Numbered from the stretch's first letter, positions 42,329 to 55,665 are shown. The stretch: DNA of 64,000 nt from Mytilus edulis (GCF_963676685.1 NC_092346.1:29649133-29713132), one strand, 5' to 3'. Numbers and translations are program-made. Notes: generated by a model not told the origin, from the letters alone.

Positions 42329-45300
42329 GGTGACTTCCGATACTAAGGGAGATAACAACATTTTACTGATGTAAAACTGGTTCCCGTTTAAAAATTTAGG
42401 ATATATCGCCTGTATATCTAGGTCACGGTAACAGTTCCGATGTCGTCTGTTGTCAACGTGTGTAAACAACTTCCAAGTTACAGCTCATCGCTCAGAAGAA
42501 AGGAAGGTTTATCATAAAGGATAAATGCATGCGTTCTTTAAAAATAAAGAATATGAATAGCTTCAGCCTGAAAGTTCACACAGTCTTAAATGATTCTCAA
42601 CTTATAATATCATATGATATAAGTTTTTGAGAGTTGGAGAAATTCGGCGTCCGATCACAGACAGTGATGTTTCGTTTGACGGAACCTGGAAAGAAGGTCG
42701 ACGGCTAGCTCTGATGATCACCTAGCGCAGAATATGTTCGTTAAGATGCAAAACTGTCCCCTGCGGATACTGTCTGTGAACGGAAATACGACCTTCAAGG
42801 CTTGGACCAGGAGGTGGAGGCCGTGGAGCATTTTGTCCATACCATATCGTTGTAGCTGCAGTGCATGTAACCTGCATATCATGTGTGACAGTGTAGAAAC
42901 GAGGGGGAAAATGGGACTGGTGGATTTGTTATCAATTCAAAAGCTGGACATGGTAAGAGAGTTCAATTTTCTCTTTATTATATATTCTCTTTACACATTT
43001 TACTGGTTGGAGAAGGTGTATGGTTTCATGTCTTGAATAAATGAACCTGCCCCACACCTCTCTTTTTCTTTCTTTAATTCCCCTCTATTATGGTCTGGGG
43101 TTTATGTGGTTTGAGGGTAAAAAGCTTTATTTTGAGGGGAAGTGCTGCCCAAATTTTTTATGAAGCTGGACTTCGTAATTTTTCTGGAATTTTGCCCCTG
43201 GAAGTTATTAATCATTTTTGCAATGTACAGTACAGGTAGGGACTTATTTTTATGGATGCCTTAATCCGTCTAGATGTCAGACTGGTCGGACAGTTGTCCC
43301 AGTGTAATAAACACCTGCTGTGCAATATCCAAGTGGAAGGTCGTAAATCAATCTGTACCAGCTTGATTACAATTAAATTTTACCTGTACAGATATATTAG
43401 TATTTATGGAGGATAGATAAATGTAAAATATTGTTTTGTATTCAAAGAGAAAGAATTAAAATTAAAATTAAATATAAGAAATAAAATTAAAATTAAATAT
43501 AAGAATAAAAATTAAAATTAAATATAATTTTTTTTTTTTTTTATAATTTGAAAATGAAATAAAGACGATTTTTAACAATATATTGTGTTGCCAATTATTT
43601 CAATAGTTTTGTGCCAATAAACTATTTTGTATTTGTATTTGTAAACCGTAAATATTTCATCTAATTCAAAATAATAAGCCTAATAACAACCAAGACTGTT
43701 AAAAGTTAAATCAAATTGTTGAGACTTCAATCCCGTAAATTATACGAGTTTTCGTTGATGGTTATATTATTTCCCGCTTTTAACGTCCTGTTCCTTTATA
43801 TGTTATTATAAGAAACTCAATTTTAAGTATAAGGCCAACATATCGTATTTATGAAATATATATAGGCATTGTGAATTAAGTTATTTTCCTTTTGATACAA
43901 CTTTCCCCGTCGGAGCCTCTACATCTATTCACACCTGTCAATCATTTCTCGCAAGTGAAACATTTTGGTCAGACAGATCACTCGTTAATCTCTTTGAAAG
44001 TCAAACAATTGGTTTCCTTTACTACAATATTTATAACGCCGAGATCATATTTCGATTCCTATTTTTTTTATTTTATTTAAAATTGTTGACACTCGAGATA
44101 ATATGCCTTTCTATTTTCATGTCTAAAATATTTTATGAAAATCGCGGGTGTTATAAATATATTTTACAAATTGTATCAAATCGATACACGAAAATCAAAG
44201 TTTAACCTTATATAGTTTATTGACTAAATGCACATTTATACCCCAATGGGGTTGAACGCTAGTCCTACTAGTCCTGATCAGCTGTCTTTACTTTTTCGTC
44301 GTACTTCTAGTCATTTTAAAGCTCGCGCAGTCAGTTTGATTTTTTAAATCGATGTTGTATTATTTCCGAAGTTTAAAGGAGGTGTCCAAATAGATTATTT
44401 CAATGGGAATCCGGGTAATGACTGATAAAAATAAAACAAAAAAATAGTTAAAGAAGACTAAATCGTGTTTTTATTATACATGTATGTAAATCGATTAAAT
44501 TTCTATTCTGGTAAATCGATCAAGAGCCTCAAAACTAAAACACAATACTGTCAATCATTCCACATCAAATTTAATCATGAATGAATTTTCCCACGGTCGG
44601 TCAGTAAGGTCACCTGTGTTTACTGTTACGAAATTTCCCGCCATATAAAAATCTCGTGCAGTGGACAAAATCGATCTTTAATATCTTTTATTAGCATTCA
44701 ATATTATTGTGAGTGGAGTCAAGTTAAAGTTCAACCACGTGCACACGCTGTTGATCACTGATATGTGTATCATGGAATTTTTTCTTTTAGATTGCTATAA
44801 AAAATATAACATACAAGTTTCCTTTGTTACATGGATTGTGCGTAAATTAATATTATGCAAATAAGTTCGGGATTTCGGGATTAACCCTTTCGGGATCTGG
44901 GAATTCTTTTTTCGCGATGTCGGGATTTAAATTTATTTAAATTCGGGACCTTGTGACTTCGTGTTTTTAAGCCCGGGATTTCGAGATCCGGACCCCTTTT
45001 ACCCCCAACCCCCAAATGCAGATCAATTATATTAATTTAGCATAATGAACAAACACGGAAATCTTAAAATAAACTTATGCCCGGGAAGAATCAATATTTT
45101 CTTCTAGTGTTATTATTTGCGTTCTATTTTAGTCATACATCTCCAACTTTCGGACAATATTTGTTTACAGTAAAAAGTAAAAACTACAAAGAATCATCAA
45201 GCTACTAATAATATACAAGTGTTGCTCACTGTAATTATTTTTATCTCGGAACTGACACAACAGACTGAATATTAAATACAAATTTTAGAAATATTTTGCA

Positions 45301-48300
45301 TGTGACCGCGTCAAACTAAAATGTATGCAGCAGCACTTGAGATAGCATTCTGCTAATCAATGGATTTACGTGGAAAATAAATCAGTAAAATAAAAATAAC
45401 CGTAAGCTTTAAGAAATAGAATACATGTAAAAATATATATGTTTAAACAATTTATGCAAACAAATAACAAAAAGATACAAAAAAAAAACAAAAAAACAAA
45501 AAGGAACATAAAATAAAAATAATTTTTAGGAACAAAGAAAATAAATATTAACAGTTGAAATATCAAAACCATAATTAACAAAAATAGGCTATTTTTATTA
45601 AACAAAGTTTTCTCCATTACTTCACCTGTAAAAATATTTTATGTCAAATACGATGTAGAACTAATATAATCAATAAAGTGACTGAGAGGTTAAAATTACA
45701 GGTAACCTGATTCTGAAATCAGTGAACCGTAATTTTAGCAACACGGATTAAGATGAAAGGACCATTCACACCTGGATCTGTTGTTTAATGAACATACTAC
45801 CTACCATAAAAATGTCCGATTATTCATATCCGACTAGACGGATTAAGACATCCATAAAAATAAGTCCCTACCCGTACTGTACACAAAGACATCTATACAT
45901 AAGGGGCTTTTTAGTTTTGCATCCAAAAGGAGAGGATTATTTTGTAAATACTTATTTGGTAGCAATTATATAACCATAAATAAAATTAGAATTGAAAAAG
46001 TAAACAATTGCAGTCACAATGATTCATTCACAAAAATAATGTTTTACAAACTCAACATATTAGTTTTCTTTATTTTATAATCAGAATTTTCATATTAAGT
46101 CATCTTTTGCATGTGATCAGAGACCAAGTGGTCGGAAACCTTACATATTTAGTCATTTAGAATGATGTGTAGAATGCAGTATAATGCATGAAGGCAAAAA
46201 AGAAAATTAAGAAGGGGGGCACCCACCCTCATTCCACATTATTAGAAATAAATGTGAGTCTGTGATCTATAAGAATAAAGGTAAACATGAATTCACAATC
46301 ATATTATATAAATATAAATTGAAAAAATCAATTGTATATTCCAAATAAAATTATGAACTCAAGTCTAAATAGTTTATAGTTTATCTAATTAACCAATACA
46401 TGTGCAGACTGACATTTCATATCATATTTTTCATGAATGATACATGCAGGAATTTGTGCCACACATTTCAACAATTTCCCTAATGGATTGAATGTACTGT
46501 CTGTGAATTCATCAGCCATACTTAAAGAAAAAGGAGAATAAAACTGGAAAGAAAATATTTGCAGTTGCAAAATAATCCTGTAAATAAATTCAAAAGAAGA
46601 AACAGTTTTAAACATGGTTAATTTAATGAATAATTGGAAGGTAATTAAACCTTTAGTCATATAATTCATAAGTTTTCCTAAGTAGATATAAAGTATAATG
46701 AGGACCATAATTATATTCATATTTGCACTTAAGCAGTCATAAAAATGAATTAACAGATCTTGGTAATAATTTCAAGTTTAGGGTCAATATTTCAAATCAA
46801 TTTTGTGGTAAAGCATTGTTATGTATACTTGAAGACTTTCATGTATAGAACATGACAGAATTTGTTTCAACAAAAATATTGAACTAAAATTAGTTACATA
46901 TGTATAATTTATTAAATGAAATCTATATTAATGTATAATTTCAACAAATTTAATGAAACCTATTTGGTTTTGAAAGCCTTTATACATATTATTATTACAA
47001 ATTTCATTGTTAACAGCCTGAGTTTCCAGTTAATTTTAAATGTAATATGTTTTAGCTATAGTATTTGAACACTGCATGCACTTTCATTTATATGTATTTG
47101 TTATCACTTTTTTTCATTAGGTTGAAGCTAGTTATGTTGCAGAATTGCAAATGTTTGGTACTGGTTGAAACTATGAAAGTAATACAGGTAAATTTAAAGA
47201 ATTTAGACTTTAACTTTATTAATAGAAAAGATATTCCCAAATGTCAAAGTGAAAGTGGACATTGTAGATTCTAAACACCCATGTGAAAGCAACAGTCTTC
47301 TATGGTGAGAGGATGCCATACTTAGCAATGCTCTTGTTATTATATGGAATATGGCTTTTTTTATCATTATTTTCACTATTTTGATATTGAACAACCAACA
47401 TTGATAAAAAGTAATATAAAACTCTCACTTTTTATGAATCCTATATTATCTGATTATATTAATTTACTTATTTAATTTTTGTTATATTTGTTATCAATTG
47501 TAGGTCTCATGGTCATCATTTAACAGCAGGTTATTAGCAGCAGTTTTGTAGAAAAATGAAGGATGACTGTCAATGGTAAATACATACATTTTAGGATAAT
47601 TACATGTAGTTACCTTTGAAAAAAAACTTAGGTTCCATTTGAGACTTTTTAATCTGATAATGGTGTTTTGCAGGCATTTATAACATTTCTTTTTGGACAA
47701 TATATTTAGTAGATTCAACTATAAAATGTAGGATCATGTAAACTTGTACACAGATGTCACTGACCTACATTTTCCACTTCACTGACTTTGGTTACATTAA
47801 ACATCCAATTTCATATACAACAAATGTATATCTCAGCAACTAAAAGGTGTCAGATCATGCAAACTTATATATACACTCTCAGAGTCTCAGTAAGTAACTC
47901 AGCTTCCAGGCAAAAGAAGGTCACAGTTATCCACATTTTACACTATTGATTTGTACTTTATTTTATAATTTAAATACAAAGTATATTATCAAGACTGCCA
48001 CTGGTTCTTATGTGCCACAATTCTGACAATGAAGATAACTATGTGATGTAGATAACTTATGTTTATTTCAAACTTGGTCACATGCTGTATATATGTAAAT
48101 GTTTTACCAAAAAGAACAGTTCAACTGTTTTGATTTAAGGTACACATATATGGTAAAGGTCACACCTATTAAATATACATGTATACCTTGAATTTATTTG
48201 CATTGGACCCTATAATGCTCCCTATATCATTTATATTGTCAATTATTGCATTCCAAATTGCCATTGTTCACAAAACAAAAACCACTAAAAAGGATGGCCA

Positions 48301-50009
48301 TCATATGCAAAAGCAATATAAAATGCATACCCATCAGCTGACCTAATTATTGCAATCACTTCAAAAACCTGGCCATATATCATATTATAAAACTCTTAAT
48401 GAGTACCTTTGTTAGTCAGGTATAATATAATCTTTTTAAATTGATGTTGTAATGCATGATTGGATTAATTTTGCACTCACTGAAATATTATATAGATTTA
48501 GTAGTTTATTAGTATATATTACAACTTTTCATTACAAATAAATAAATTAAACTTTCAGGTAAATGCAGCAACAGAATGTTTCCCTGGAAAATTTACGTAG
48601 AAAATTTGGGAAAGTATGAATAAGAAATTAGAGAGGCAAACAGATAACCAGAAAACAAAGATTTTGAAAGAAAAGAATTGCCACTAATAGTAATATGCTA
48701 TATCTGACTGGGAGCAACATGTACTATTCAATATGGAAGGATTGATAATTTTGACTGAGAACACAGTGAACTCTAATAATGCTATGACTATCAATAAGTA
48801 CTTGACTGAATCAGAGGAGTAAACTATTTACACATTTGTAAATATAACAGTTATATGTTTGCTTGATTATTGAGGCATTCAAAATAAAGAAAGTTGAAAA
48901 ACCTTTGAAAAAGTTATAATTTCATATTTTTTTGGTTATGTTACTATGACAACTGAAATATATAATGTATTATCATTATGCTTCATCAAACTTAAATCAT
49001 TAATTGTGGAAAAGGTGACAAAGTATTTTTTAATCCATTTACTTGCATGACTGTTACCTATGAATCGATAATTTAAAACAAAATATATTTGGTGATTTTC
49101 GCTAACTTCTGAGTAATTTATTTTGCTCATTTAAGACCACAGTAATGCTAATATAAGCTGCATTACAATGTATCATAATATTTGTTTACATTTACATAGA
49201 AGCCATGTGTTGTTGGTCTGAAATCATGGTATTTGATCTGCCATTGTCTGTTAGGTTGTTAATCTTGCACATCAGAACAATGCAAAAACTTGAATTTTCC
49301 AACTTCATGTCCTGTTGCCATGGTAACCGTTGTTCATAGAAACCAAAAAATTGTTCTCATTTGATTGCCTTGTGAAACTGTATTATTCTGTGTTAGTTTA
49401 ACAAAGGATATGACAACATATGTCACACTTTGATCACCGATGATGAAAGATATACAAAAAACTGCTGTTGATCACTGTTTCGTTAGGGGTCACAAAAACA
49501 TTTTTCGTGCAAAAAATAGTCTGGTGATCCATATTTTTTTTTATTTCTTTTTAAAGCTCATTGTTATGACCATCTTATGTCAAATTTAAAAAAATATTCA
49601 TTGGACCATTTTTTTGGAAATTTAAGAAAAATAGAAAATTTTAACAAAATCTGTGTTTTTTTTTGTGGAGCAGTGTTGATGAAATTAGAGACGAAATCAA
49701 TGAAAATGAATAAAACTGCCATTATTTGTGTTTTATTTACATTTTAAATAATAATTTTGTAATAAATGAAGAACAAACCCTTCAAAATACTTTCAAAGGC
49801 TTGAAAAAAATCCAGAGTTTCTACATCAGGTATGTATTTATGCATACACGTGATGTAGCAACTTTGGTGACCGTTACCATGGAAACGAGTCTGGTGACAT
49901 ACTATTTTTAACTCAAATTTTCATAGAGGCCATTGCATAGTATATGTATGCAAATTTTAAGAAAAATTCAATGGTGAAAAAAAATTTGCTATATCTGTAG
50001 GGATCCACC
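42329..50009. mobile_element. 7.7-kb TTAA-flanked insertion
   Basis: Segment E/F reads CAGACAATTAAGACAACAAC-like text in other units (34600, 37845). Here it is split after TTAA (42325-42328) and resumes with TTAA (50010-50013) then GACAACAACAAAA. The insert is 7,681 bp. It starts GGTGACTTCCGATACTAAGG and ends ATCCACC, so only GGTG is clearly inverted. A perfect TTAA duplication is typical of piggyBac-type transposons. No transposase frame is recognisable. The interior holds a possible exon (42734-42952), an ATTAAAATTAAATATAA array (43450-43528), CGGGATTT-rich text (44870-44995) and paired CCATGGTAAC words near its right end. Confidence 0.7.
42734..42952 (+). other. Possible exon inside the 7.7-kb element (weak)
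   Basis: An open stretch, less AT-rich than its surroundings, ends CTGGACATG directly before GTAAGAGAG, a good splice-donor context at 42953. The peptide includes Cys-rich CSCSACNLHIMC. Just upstream another frame reads DSDVSFDGTW, which recalls a motif of Mutator-like transposases, but nothing else of that family follows. I do not assign a function. It may be a remnant of the element's own gene or of a captured host exon. Confidence 0.2.
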
Positions 50010-50600
50010 TTAAGACAACAACAAAAAAAGATGAGACACTTGTCTTAGAAATTTCTATTGATTCTGAAAGTAATTTAATTACTTTTTTTTTAGAAAAAAA
50101 ATCATTATCAATGTCAAAATGAACAATACAGTATTCAAATGAAAAAGACTAAAATTCATCAAATCTGGAATAAGAAAGTCTTGGATACATGTTCAAATAG
50201 ACACAAAACAAAAGCTCTGCAAGCGAACATTGACAACAGTATTATATCCTTAATTACAACGGTGGTGACCGTAAGTTTGGTGTGTTATATTATAAGATTT
50301 GTGTATCTGATATTTTATGAATCAACATTGAAATAATGAATTTGTTCACTATTTAGTAGACATATAATGCAATTATTGTAGCACACACTTCGTCTAAGGC
50401 TTTACAATGTACCATCCCAAAACATATCATTAGTCAGTATAACCATCCTGTCTGGTCTTCTAATATACATTCTCATCTGTACAATGTCCGTCAGATCAAC
50501 CTCAAAGGTGAAAGACGGACTATTTTCTCTCACGATATCAGAAGTTATGTGAAATAGCACGTACACATACACATTAGGAGGTGTAAGCAAGTACAGTACC
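50010..50600 (-). repeat. Cluster unit 5, segment F
   Basis: GATGAGACACTTGTCTTAGA, AAATTCATCAAATCTGG, ATAGACACAAAACAAAAGCTC, AGCGAACATTGACAACA and, after a small deletion, CATTAGTCAGTATAACCATCCTG align in order with F at 29390-30110. Confidence 0.72.
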
Positions 50601-50664
50601 GTGATTATTTAGAAAAGTACAACTTGTATTTTCGTTGCAAAGCAATTACCGATTATATAGCTAC

Positions 50665-50875
50665 ATACCTTTTTAAGCAGATCAGAAATATCTCCCAATC
50701 CTTCTGGATCACTCGGGATCACCCTCGTCTTTTGGTGGGATTTCATGTGCTAAGTCTTTTGGTTTGATGCTTTTTGGGGTCTTTATTCGTTTTTTGCCAT
50801 GGCATTATCAGTTCGTCTTTAACATGAGTTTAACTATCCCTTTGGTTACTTTAGCCTTTCTTTAAATGTCTGTTT
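50665..50875 (+). repeat. R3 copy, diverged
   Basis: GGATCACCCTCGTCTTTTGGTGGG...GTTTTTTGCCATGGCATTATCAGTTCG...ATCCCTTTGGTTACTTTAGCC. Confidence 0.7.
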
Positions 50876-51635
50876 ATATAATAGACCATTTGTAAAATAG
50901 TTTTGCTTAATTCTATGGTATTTCTTTACTCTTTACTGATTATTATATCGAGGTGCACAGATCTGGGGAAATTTTGCAAAATTTTATTCACGGGTAAACT
51001 GGGGTTGAATGCTATTTACACTCAGGTTATTTTCAAATCAGAGTGCAGACTCATAGCTTCATAAGAAATGAATATAAATTTACCTGAAATAACCTTTAGA
51101 TCAATTTATAGTATTCTATATTAGTGATCTGCTGAGATTCAAACCAGGGAATTATATTTTTCTGCAGAAAATACCTAGATGAACTGATGAATCATTCGCA
51201 TGCATTTTAAGGAAAAACCCTGTGATGTTGTTCAGAAATGACGAGAATTGATGAAATATCACTTTATCATAGTAAAATGAATAAAAGTGTTAAGTAATAT
51301 AGAAATTGCAAACTTATGATGACACATAACATACCATTAAATAAGCGTTTACTGGTCATTCAACCTATAGTATTAATTGATAAAAACAATGAAGGGATAT
51401 GATCATGTCTAGTCCATTGGCTCTTTTATTGAACATTTGACACAGCTGTTAAATAAGAATTTTATCTACGCAGACAAAACAGTTTTTTTCTCATAACTAA
51501 ACTATTTTGTCACTAATGAAATTTGTAGTGCTGCATTTATTTATTGCATTTTCAAATAAAAATGTGTTTTCGCATTCAAATAGGATTTGTTATGTTAAAG
51601 GTCATCTTTAGAAATAGGTTTTTCTCTTTTTAATT
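50876..51635. other. No feature recognised
   Basis: AT-rich sequence; nothing matched elsewhere in the window. Confidence 0.4.
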
Positions 51636-51775
51636 ATTTCAGATTTTGTCATATCCGGTCTCTTATAGCTTACTAAGCAGTTTGTAATTTTTTTCAGATT
51701 TTCTCGTACTCTATAGTTGTTTTCCATTCTCGACTTTGTCTCATAGGTAATCAGATTTTTGTTGTTGTTGGTATT
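51636..51775 (+). repeat. Old R1 fragment
   Basis: TCATATCCGGTCTCTTATAGCTTACTAAGCAGTTTG...CTATAGTTGTTTTCCATTCTCG...TTGTCTCATAGGTAATCAG keeps the R1 order with heavy drift. Confidence 0.45.
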
Positions 51776-52184
51776 TTAAAGTAAACTGTGAATTTAAAGC
51801 CTTACTCTTGAATTTCATAGAACAAACAAATTGCAATACTATATGGCCGAGTAAAAAAATATTCCTACCAAGCACTTTTTATTAATGCGTAATTACTATA
51901 TTACAAAGATGGTAGCTATGACAATTTGAAAATCTGAGGTCTAAACCTAAAAAATTTCTTTTGTTTTATTCCCATCAACTACTATATGTATTATAACTAT
52001 ATAACATAGCTGGAAGACATTAACAATCAAAGAATATAAGGTCTATAGTGGAGGTTCAGTTTTCTATGATATGGGTTTAATTTTCTATGGATAATTTAAG
52101 ATAAATCTTTGTCATTTTTCATCATGTTTTACTCCTCCAAGTACATGTTAATTAGGTATTACTAAATAATAATACTGGCATAGA

Positions 52185-53125
52185 TATGACAATTTGAAAA
52201 TATGTAGATCTTACTTTGATGAACAATTTTGCTGTTTACAATTTATCTTTATCTATTATGATATTCAAGATAATAACCAAAAACTGCTAAATTTCTTTAA
52301 TATTTATTACCAATTTGGGGGCAGCAACCAAACAACGGGTAGTCTGATGCATCTGAAAATTTCAAGGCAGAAAGATTTTGACCTGATATTTTTACCAGAT
52401 GTCAGATTTGCTCTAAATGCTTTAGTTTTTGAGATATAAGCCAAAAACTGAATTTGACCACTATGTTCTATATTTGGCCATGGCGGCCATATTTGTTGAT
52501 GGATCAAAAATTCGGATATCATTTATAAACTAGATTCCTAAAGGAACATTCATTTAAAATTTAGAAATATTAGGCACAGTAGTTTCGAAGGGAAGTCTTT
52601 AAATGTAAGCAAACATGAAGAACAAATTGTGTAAAATTTTCTTTAAAGGGCAATAACTCCTGAAGGGTCGATTGACAATGTTGGTCATATGAATTCTTTG
52701 GTAGATCTTACTTTGCTAAACATTAATGCTTTTTACAGTATCTCTGTCTATTAAAATATTTTAAAAAAATGCAAAATGTCCTTAAAATTACCAATTAGTG
52801 GCATCATCCAAACAATGGGTTGTTCAATTCGTGTGAAAATTTGAGTGCTGATAGATCAGACCAATTGAACCCTTTTAACCACATGTCAGATTTGCTCTAA
52901 AAGCTTTGGTTTTTGAGATAGAAGTCAAAAACTGCATTTGATCCCTATGTTATATGGCAGCAAAGTTTGTTTTGAACATTCAGTTAAAGTTTAAAGGTTT
53001 TTTGTCCAGTATTTTCAAAGGAGAAGACTTGCGAAATAGTTTGCCACGACGATGACAAACGAGGGACGAAGGACGACGACGGACGCGAATCGATGGCAGA
53101 AGTTCACATGGGTCCCCGGTTAGCT
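52185..53125 (-). repeat. R6 repeat (hairpin-ended, CCGTCG microsatellite), reversed
   Basis: The right end AGTTCACATGGG..CCCGGTTAGCT is a decayed form of the AGCTCACCTGGCCC hairpin at 57048. GACGACGACGGACG (53071) is the remnant microsatellite. Two internal units ~485 bp apart each carry TTTTTGAGATAnAAGnCAAAAACT and GTCAGATTTGCTCTAAA. It is older than the copy at 57048. The 81-codon frame 52194-52439 is a chance frame in the repeat. Confidence 0.8.
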
Positions 53126-53214
53126 AAAAACTTCATATCGTTATGCTTTCAATTTTCGAAATGAAATTATCACCCGAGTTCAAATATATTTATTTATAAA
53201 TCAAGTAAGGTTAA

Positions 53215-53535
53215 TCTAAAAATCTATAAAGCAGGAAAGCAGAAGCATTATACCTGGTTCGTTAAAATAATTCTTAGAGCAGTTCAGTCTTTGCAAAGAA
53301 AATAGCCGGTTTCAATTTTGTAATTGATGTAGAGGCTGAGTCATATAGTATGTTTACTACTACCTGAGTTAACCAGTATTCAGTTTAAATTTGTTGATAA
53401 CTAAATGAATAGGTATATAGCCTTGACGCGTTGATTAGAGATCATGAGAGTATAATAGTTCTTAATGAATTAATGGTTAACTTGCACGCAATTGATAAAG
53501 ACAGAGTTTCCTGGAAATTAAGAAGAAGGTAATTT
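53215..53535 (-). repeat. Partial segment D
   Basis: AGGAAAGCAGAAGCATTATACCTGG, GAGTCATATAGTATGTTTAC, TACCTGAGTTAACCAGTATT, TTGATTAGAGATCATGAGAGTATAATA and CACGCAATTGATAAAGACAG follow the D order. Confidence 0.7.
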
Positions 53536-53799
53536 CAAAACATAAATCTAGTTAACACTTAAGGAATATGATAATTTGTAGCTTCTTTGATTGGTACGGA
53601 TAAGGCATTCTTCCTATAAAGACAAAATCGGATAGTTTTTGATATTTATAGTATACTAGTAGTCAATTCAATTGGTGGGTTGAATGTATAAAGAAATATT
53701 TATTTGTACTTTCAAAGTGTTTAAAATATATTTAAAAAAATCTCCCATTTAGGTTTTCCAAGGCACATAGAGTTAAGTGTACCTTAGACATTTACAAAT

Positions 53800-53915
53800 A
53801 CGGCGTGATTCCATTCATTAATGAAATTTGCCTATATGTTATTTCTCTTCCTTTGGTCTTTATTGGATCGTTGTCTCACTGGCTATCATATCACACCGCC
53901 TTTACTTTTATATAT
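53800..53915 (+). repeat. R1 3'-end fragment
   Basis: CTTTGGTCTTTATTGGATCGTTGTCTCACTGGCTATCATATCACACCGCC is the last ~55 bp of R1, slightly changed. Confidence 0.55.
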
Positions 53916-54004
53916 AACGAAATTTTGAAATTTAACCTCTACTTTTGCACTCCATAGAACAAACATAAAATAAGACATCAAAAAGAGGGATAAATATTTT
54001 GAAG

Positions 54005-54175
54005 AAAAGTTTTAAAATCCCTTTAAAAAGTAAAATCACAAAAAATACTGAACTTAGAGGAAAATCAATTCAGAAAGTCCATTATCACATGGCAAAATCA
54101 AATAACAAAACGCATCAAAAACGAATGGACAAGAACTGTCATATTCCTGACTTGGTACAGGCCAGGCAAAGGGGA
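54005..54175 (-). repeat. Penelope-like element tail, reversed, recent
   Basis: AAAAGTAAAATCACAAAAAATACTGAACTTAGAGG...CATATTCCTGACTTGGTACAGGC is almost identical to 27715-27870, unlike most copies here, which suggests a young insertion or recent gene conversion. Confidence 0.75.
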
Positions 54176-54199
54176 GTTTTTCTGTTTAGTTTTACATTA

Positions 54200-54550
54200 T
54201 ACAGAATAAATTGACACCTATTCGTCCAGTAAGCTATGCAAGTGTAAGCAAATGATTTTTCCGTAAAACACTTTTTTAATCTGCGTAATGAAAACAAAAG
54301 CATCAATTTTTCAATTGATTGAGAAGCAGAGTCATATACTACGTTCATTTTATCTACCGGAGTTAGTCAGTATTTAGTTCAAATTTCTTGATAAAAGCAA
54401 AATGGATATGTATATCGCGTTGACATGCTGATTAGAGATTGTTCGGGTATAATAGTTGTTAATGAATTGTTGGTATAAATGTACTTGCACGCAATTTACT
54501 AAGACAGATTTTCTTGGAAATTAGGAAAGAGGTCAAGCATTGTAGAAAAC
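54200..54550 (-). repeat. Partial segment D, second copy
   Basis: TTCAATTGATTGAGAAGCAGAGTCATATAC, TACCGGAGTTAGTCAGTATTTAG, GATTAGAGATTGTTCGGGTATAATA, ACTTGCACGCAATTTACTAAGACAG. More similar to 53215-53535 than to the units at 30-42 kb. Confidence 0.65.
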
Positions 54551-55534
54551 GAATAACAACAAGTTCATTATAGTCAAGGAGTATTAGATATTGTCAAATT
54601 CAGACGGTGTTTTGTTTAGAACTTTTCTTTGTCCAAACACCATATGTGTGTATATGCATGTTAGCGACATGAAGTACGTGAATATCGATATGTTTCAAGC
54701 TATTGTTATTGTTAATAATGACTTTAAAAACTATAAGGCTTATCTAAGCTCGTTATATTAAATTTAAAAACAAATAATATTTCACTACTTGTTGTTCATC
54801 AATAACATATATTTTTCTAAATTCAGGGATTTATAATTTTTTAAATACAGGGATTTATAATTACGCTATATCATGATCTATTTGTTTTTTAGTTATAGGT
54901 CCGTTAAAATAATAATGCATGAGACTACTTACAGTCCGGAATGCGGTTCGATAAAATTGCTCCCCTTGTTTATTTCGCTCTCCTGTCAAATCATGCAATT
55001 TCGCTACCTCCAATGGTAGACGCTACAACGATGGGTGTCGTCAAAAAAGGTACGATTAAAGGAATCAGCTAGGAATTAGACGATCACCATTGGTATAGGT
55101 GAGTTGTTTAATAGTTGTTGCTTTGTGCTAAATGCATGTTTTGGATTAATTGATAATCAGAAATAGCTGGAAAGGAAAGAAACGTGTTGCTACGTGAACC
55201 CGGAAAGGCCGGGACGAATTTAAAAAAATAATCTAGAGACGATCGTTCTGAGTGTGCCACCTACACATTCAAACGTGTACACAAGCACAATATTCCCTAT
55301 CTATGTAATGTGTTTTCATAATTATGTGATATAGAGCAAAAAAAGGTAGCAGTTTTTTGTGTCTTGTTGTTAAGCATATCTAGGGGAGATAATGTTATTT
55401 TTCACGGTGTGTTTGATAGGTTTGTTACATTGTAACATTATATAATACACACTCAGAAAGTGGATTAAAATAGCCTCCCACACTAAATTAACTGAATTTC
55501 AATTATTCTATTTACCGTAATGCTATTATATAAA
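54551..55534. other. No gene recognised
   Basis: Mostly AT-rich. 54935-55100 is less AT-rich with several CpGs and could be part of a promoter or first exon, but no frame or motif supports this. TTTCTAAATTCAGGGATTTATAATT / TTTTAAATACAGGGATTTATAATT is a local direct repeat (54814-54860). Confidence 0.35.
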
Positions 55535-55665
55535 CTTCGGAGGTTCATATCACTTATATTCAACGTTTTTATATCGGATTTTTTTTAACTATTGATGTTG
55601 AACGGTTCATAGTAAAAAAAAGATCCGATAAAACCGTTGAATGTAAATGATATGAACCTCAGAAG
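55535..55665. repeat. Foldback hairpin 1
   Basis: Left arm CTTCGGAGGTTCATATCACT...TATTCAACGnTTTTATCGGAT and right arm ATCCGATAAAACCGTTGAAT...GATATGAACCTCAGAAG are near-perfect inverted complements of about 55 bp around a loop of about 20 bp that holds GTTGAACGGTTC. Confidence 0.85.

Noticed and set aside
42640-42700. DSDVSFDGTW, resembling a Mutator-like transposase motif
   Set aside because: Ten residues only; the sequence after it does not follow that family and hits a stop within ~15 codons. Kept only as a weak remark in the exon entry.
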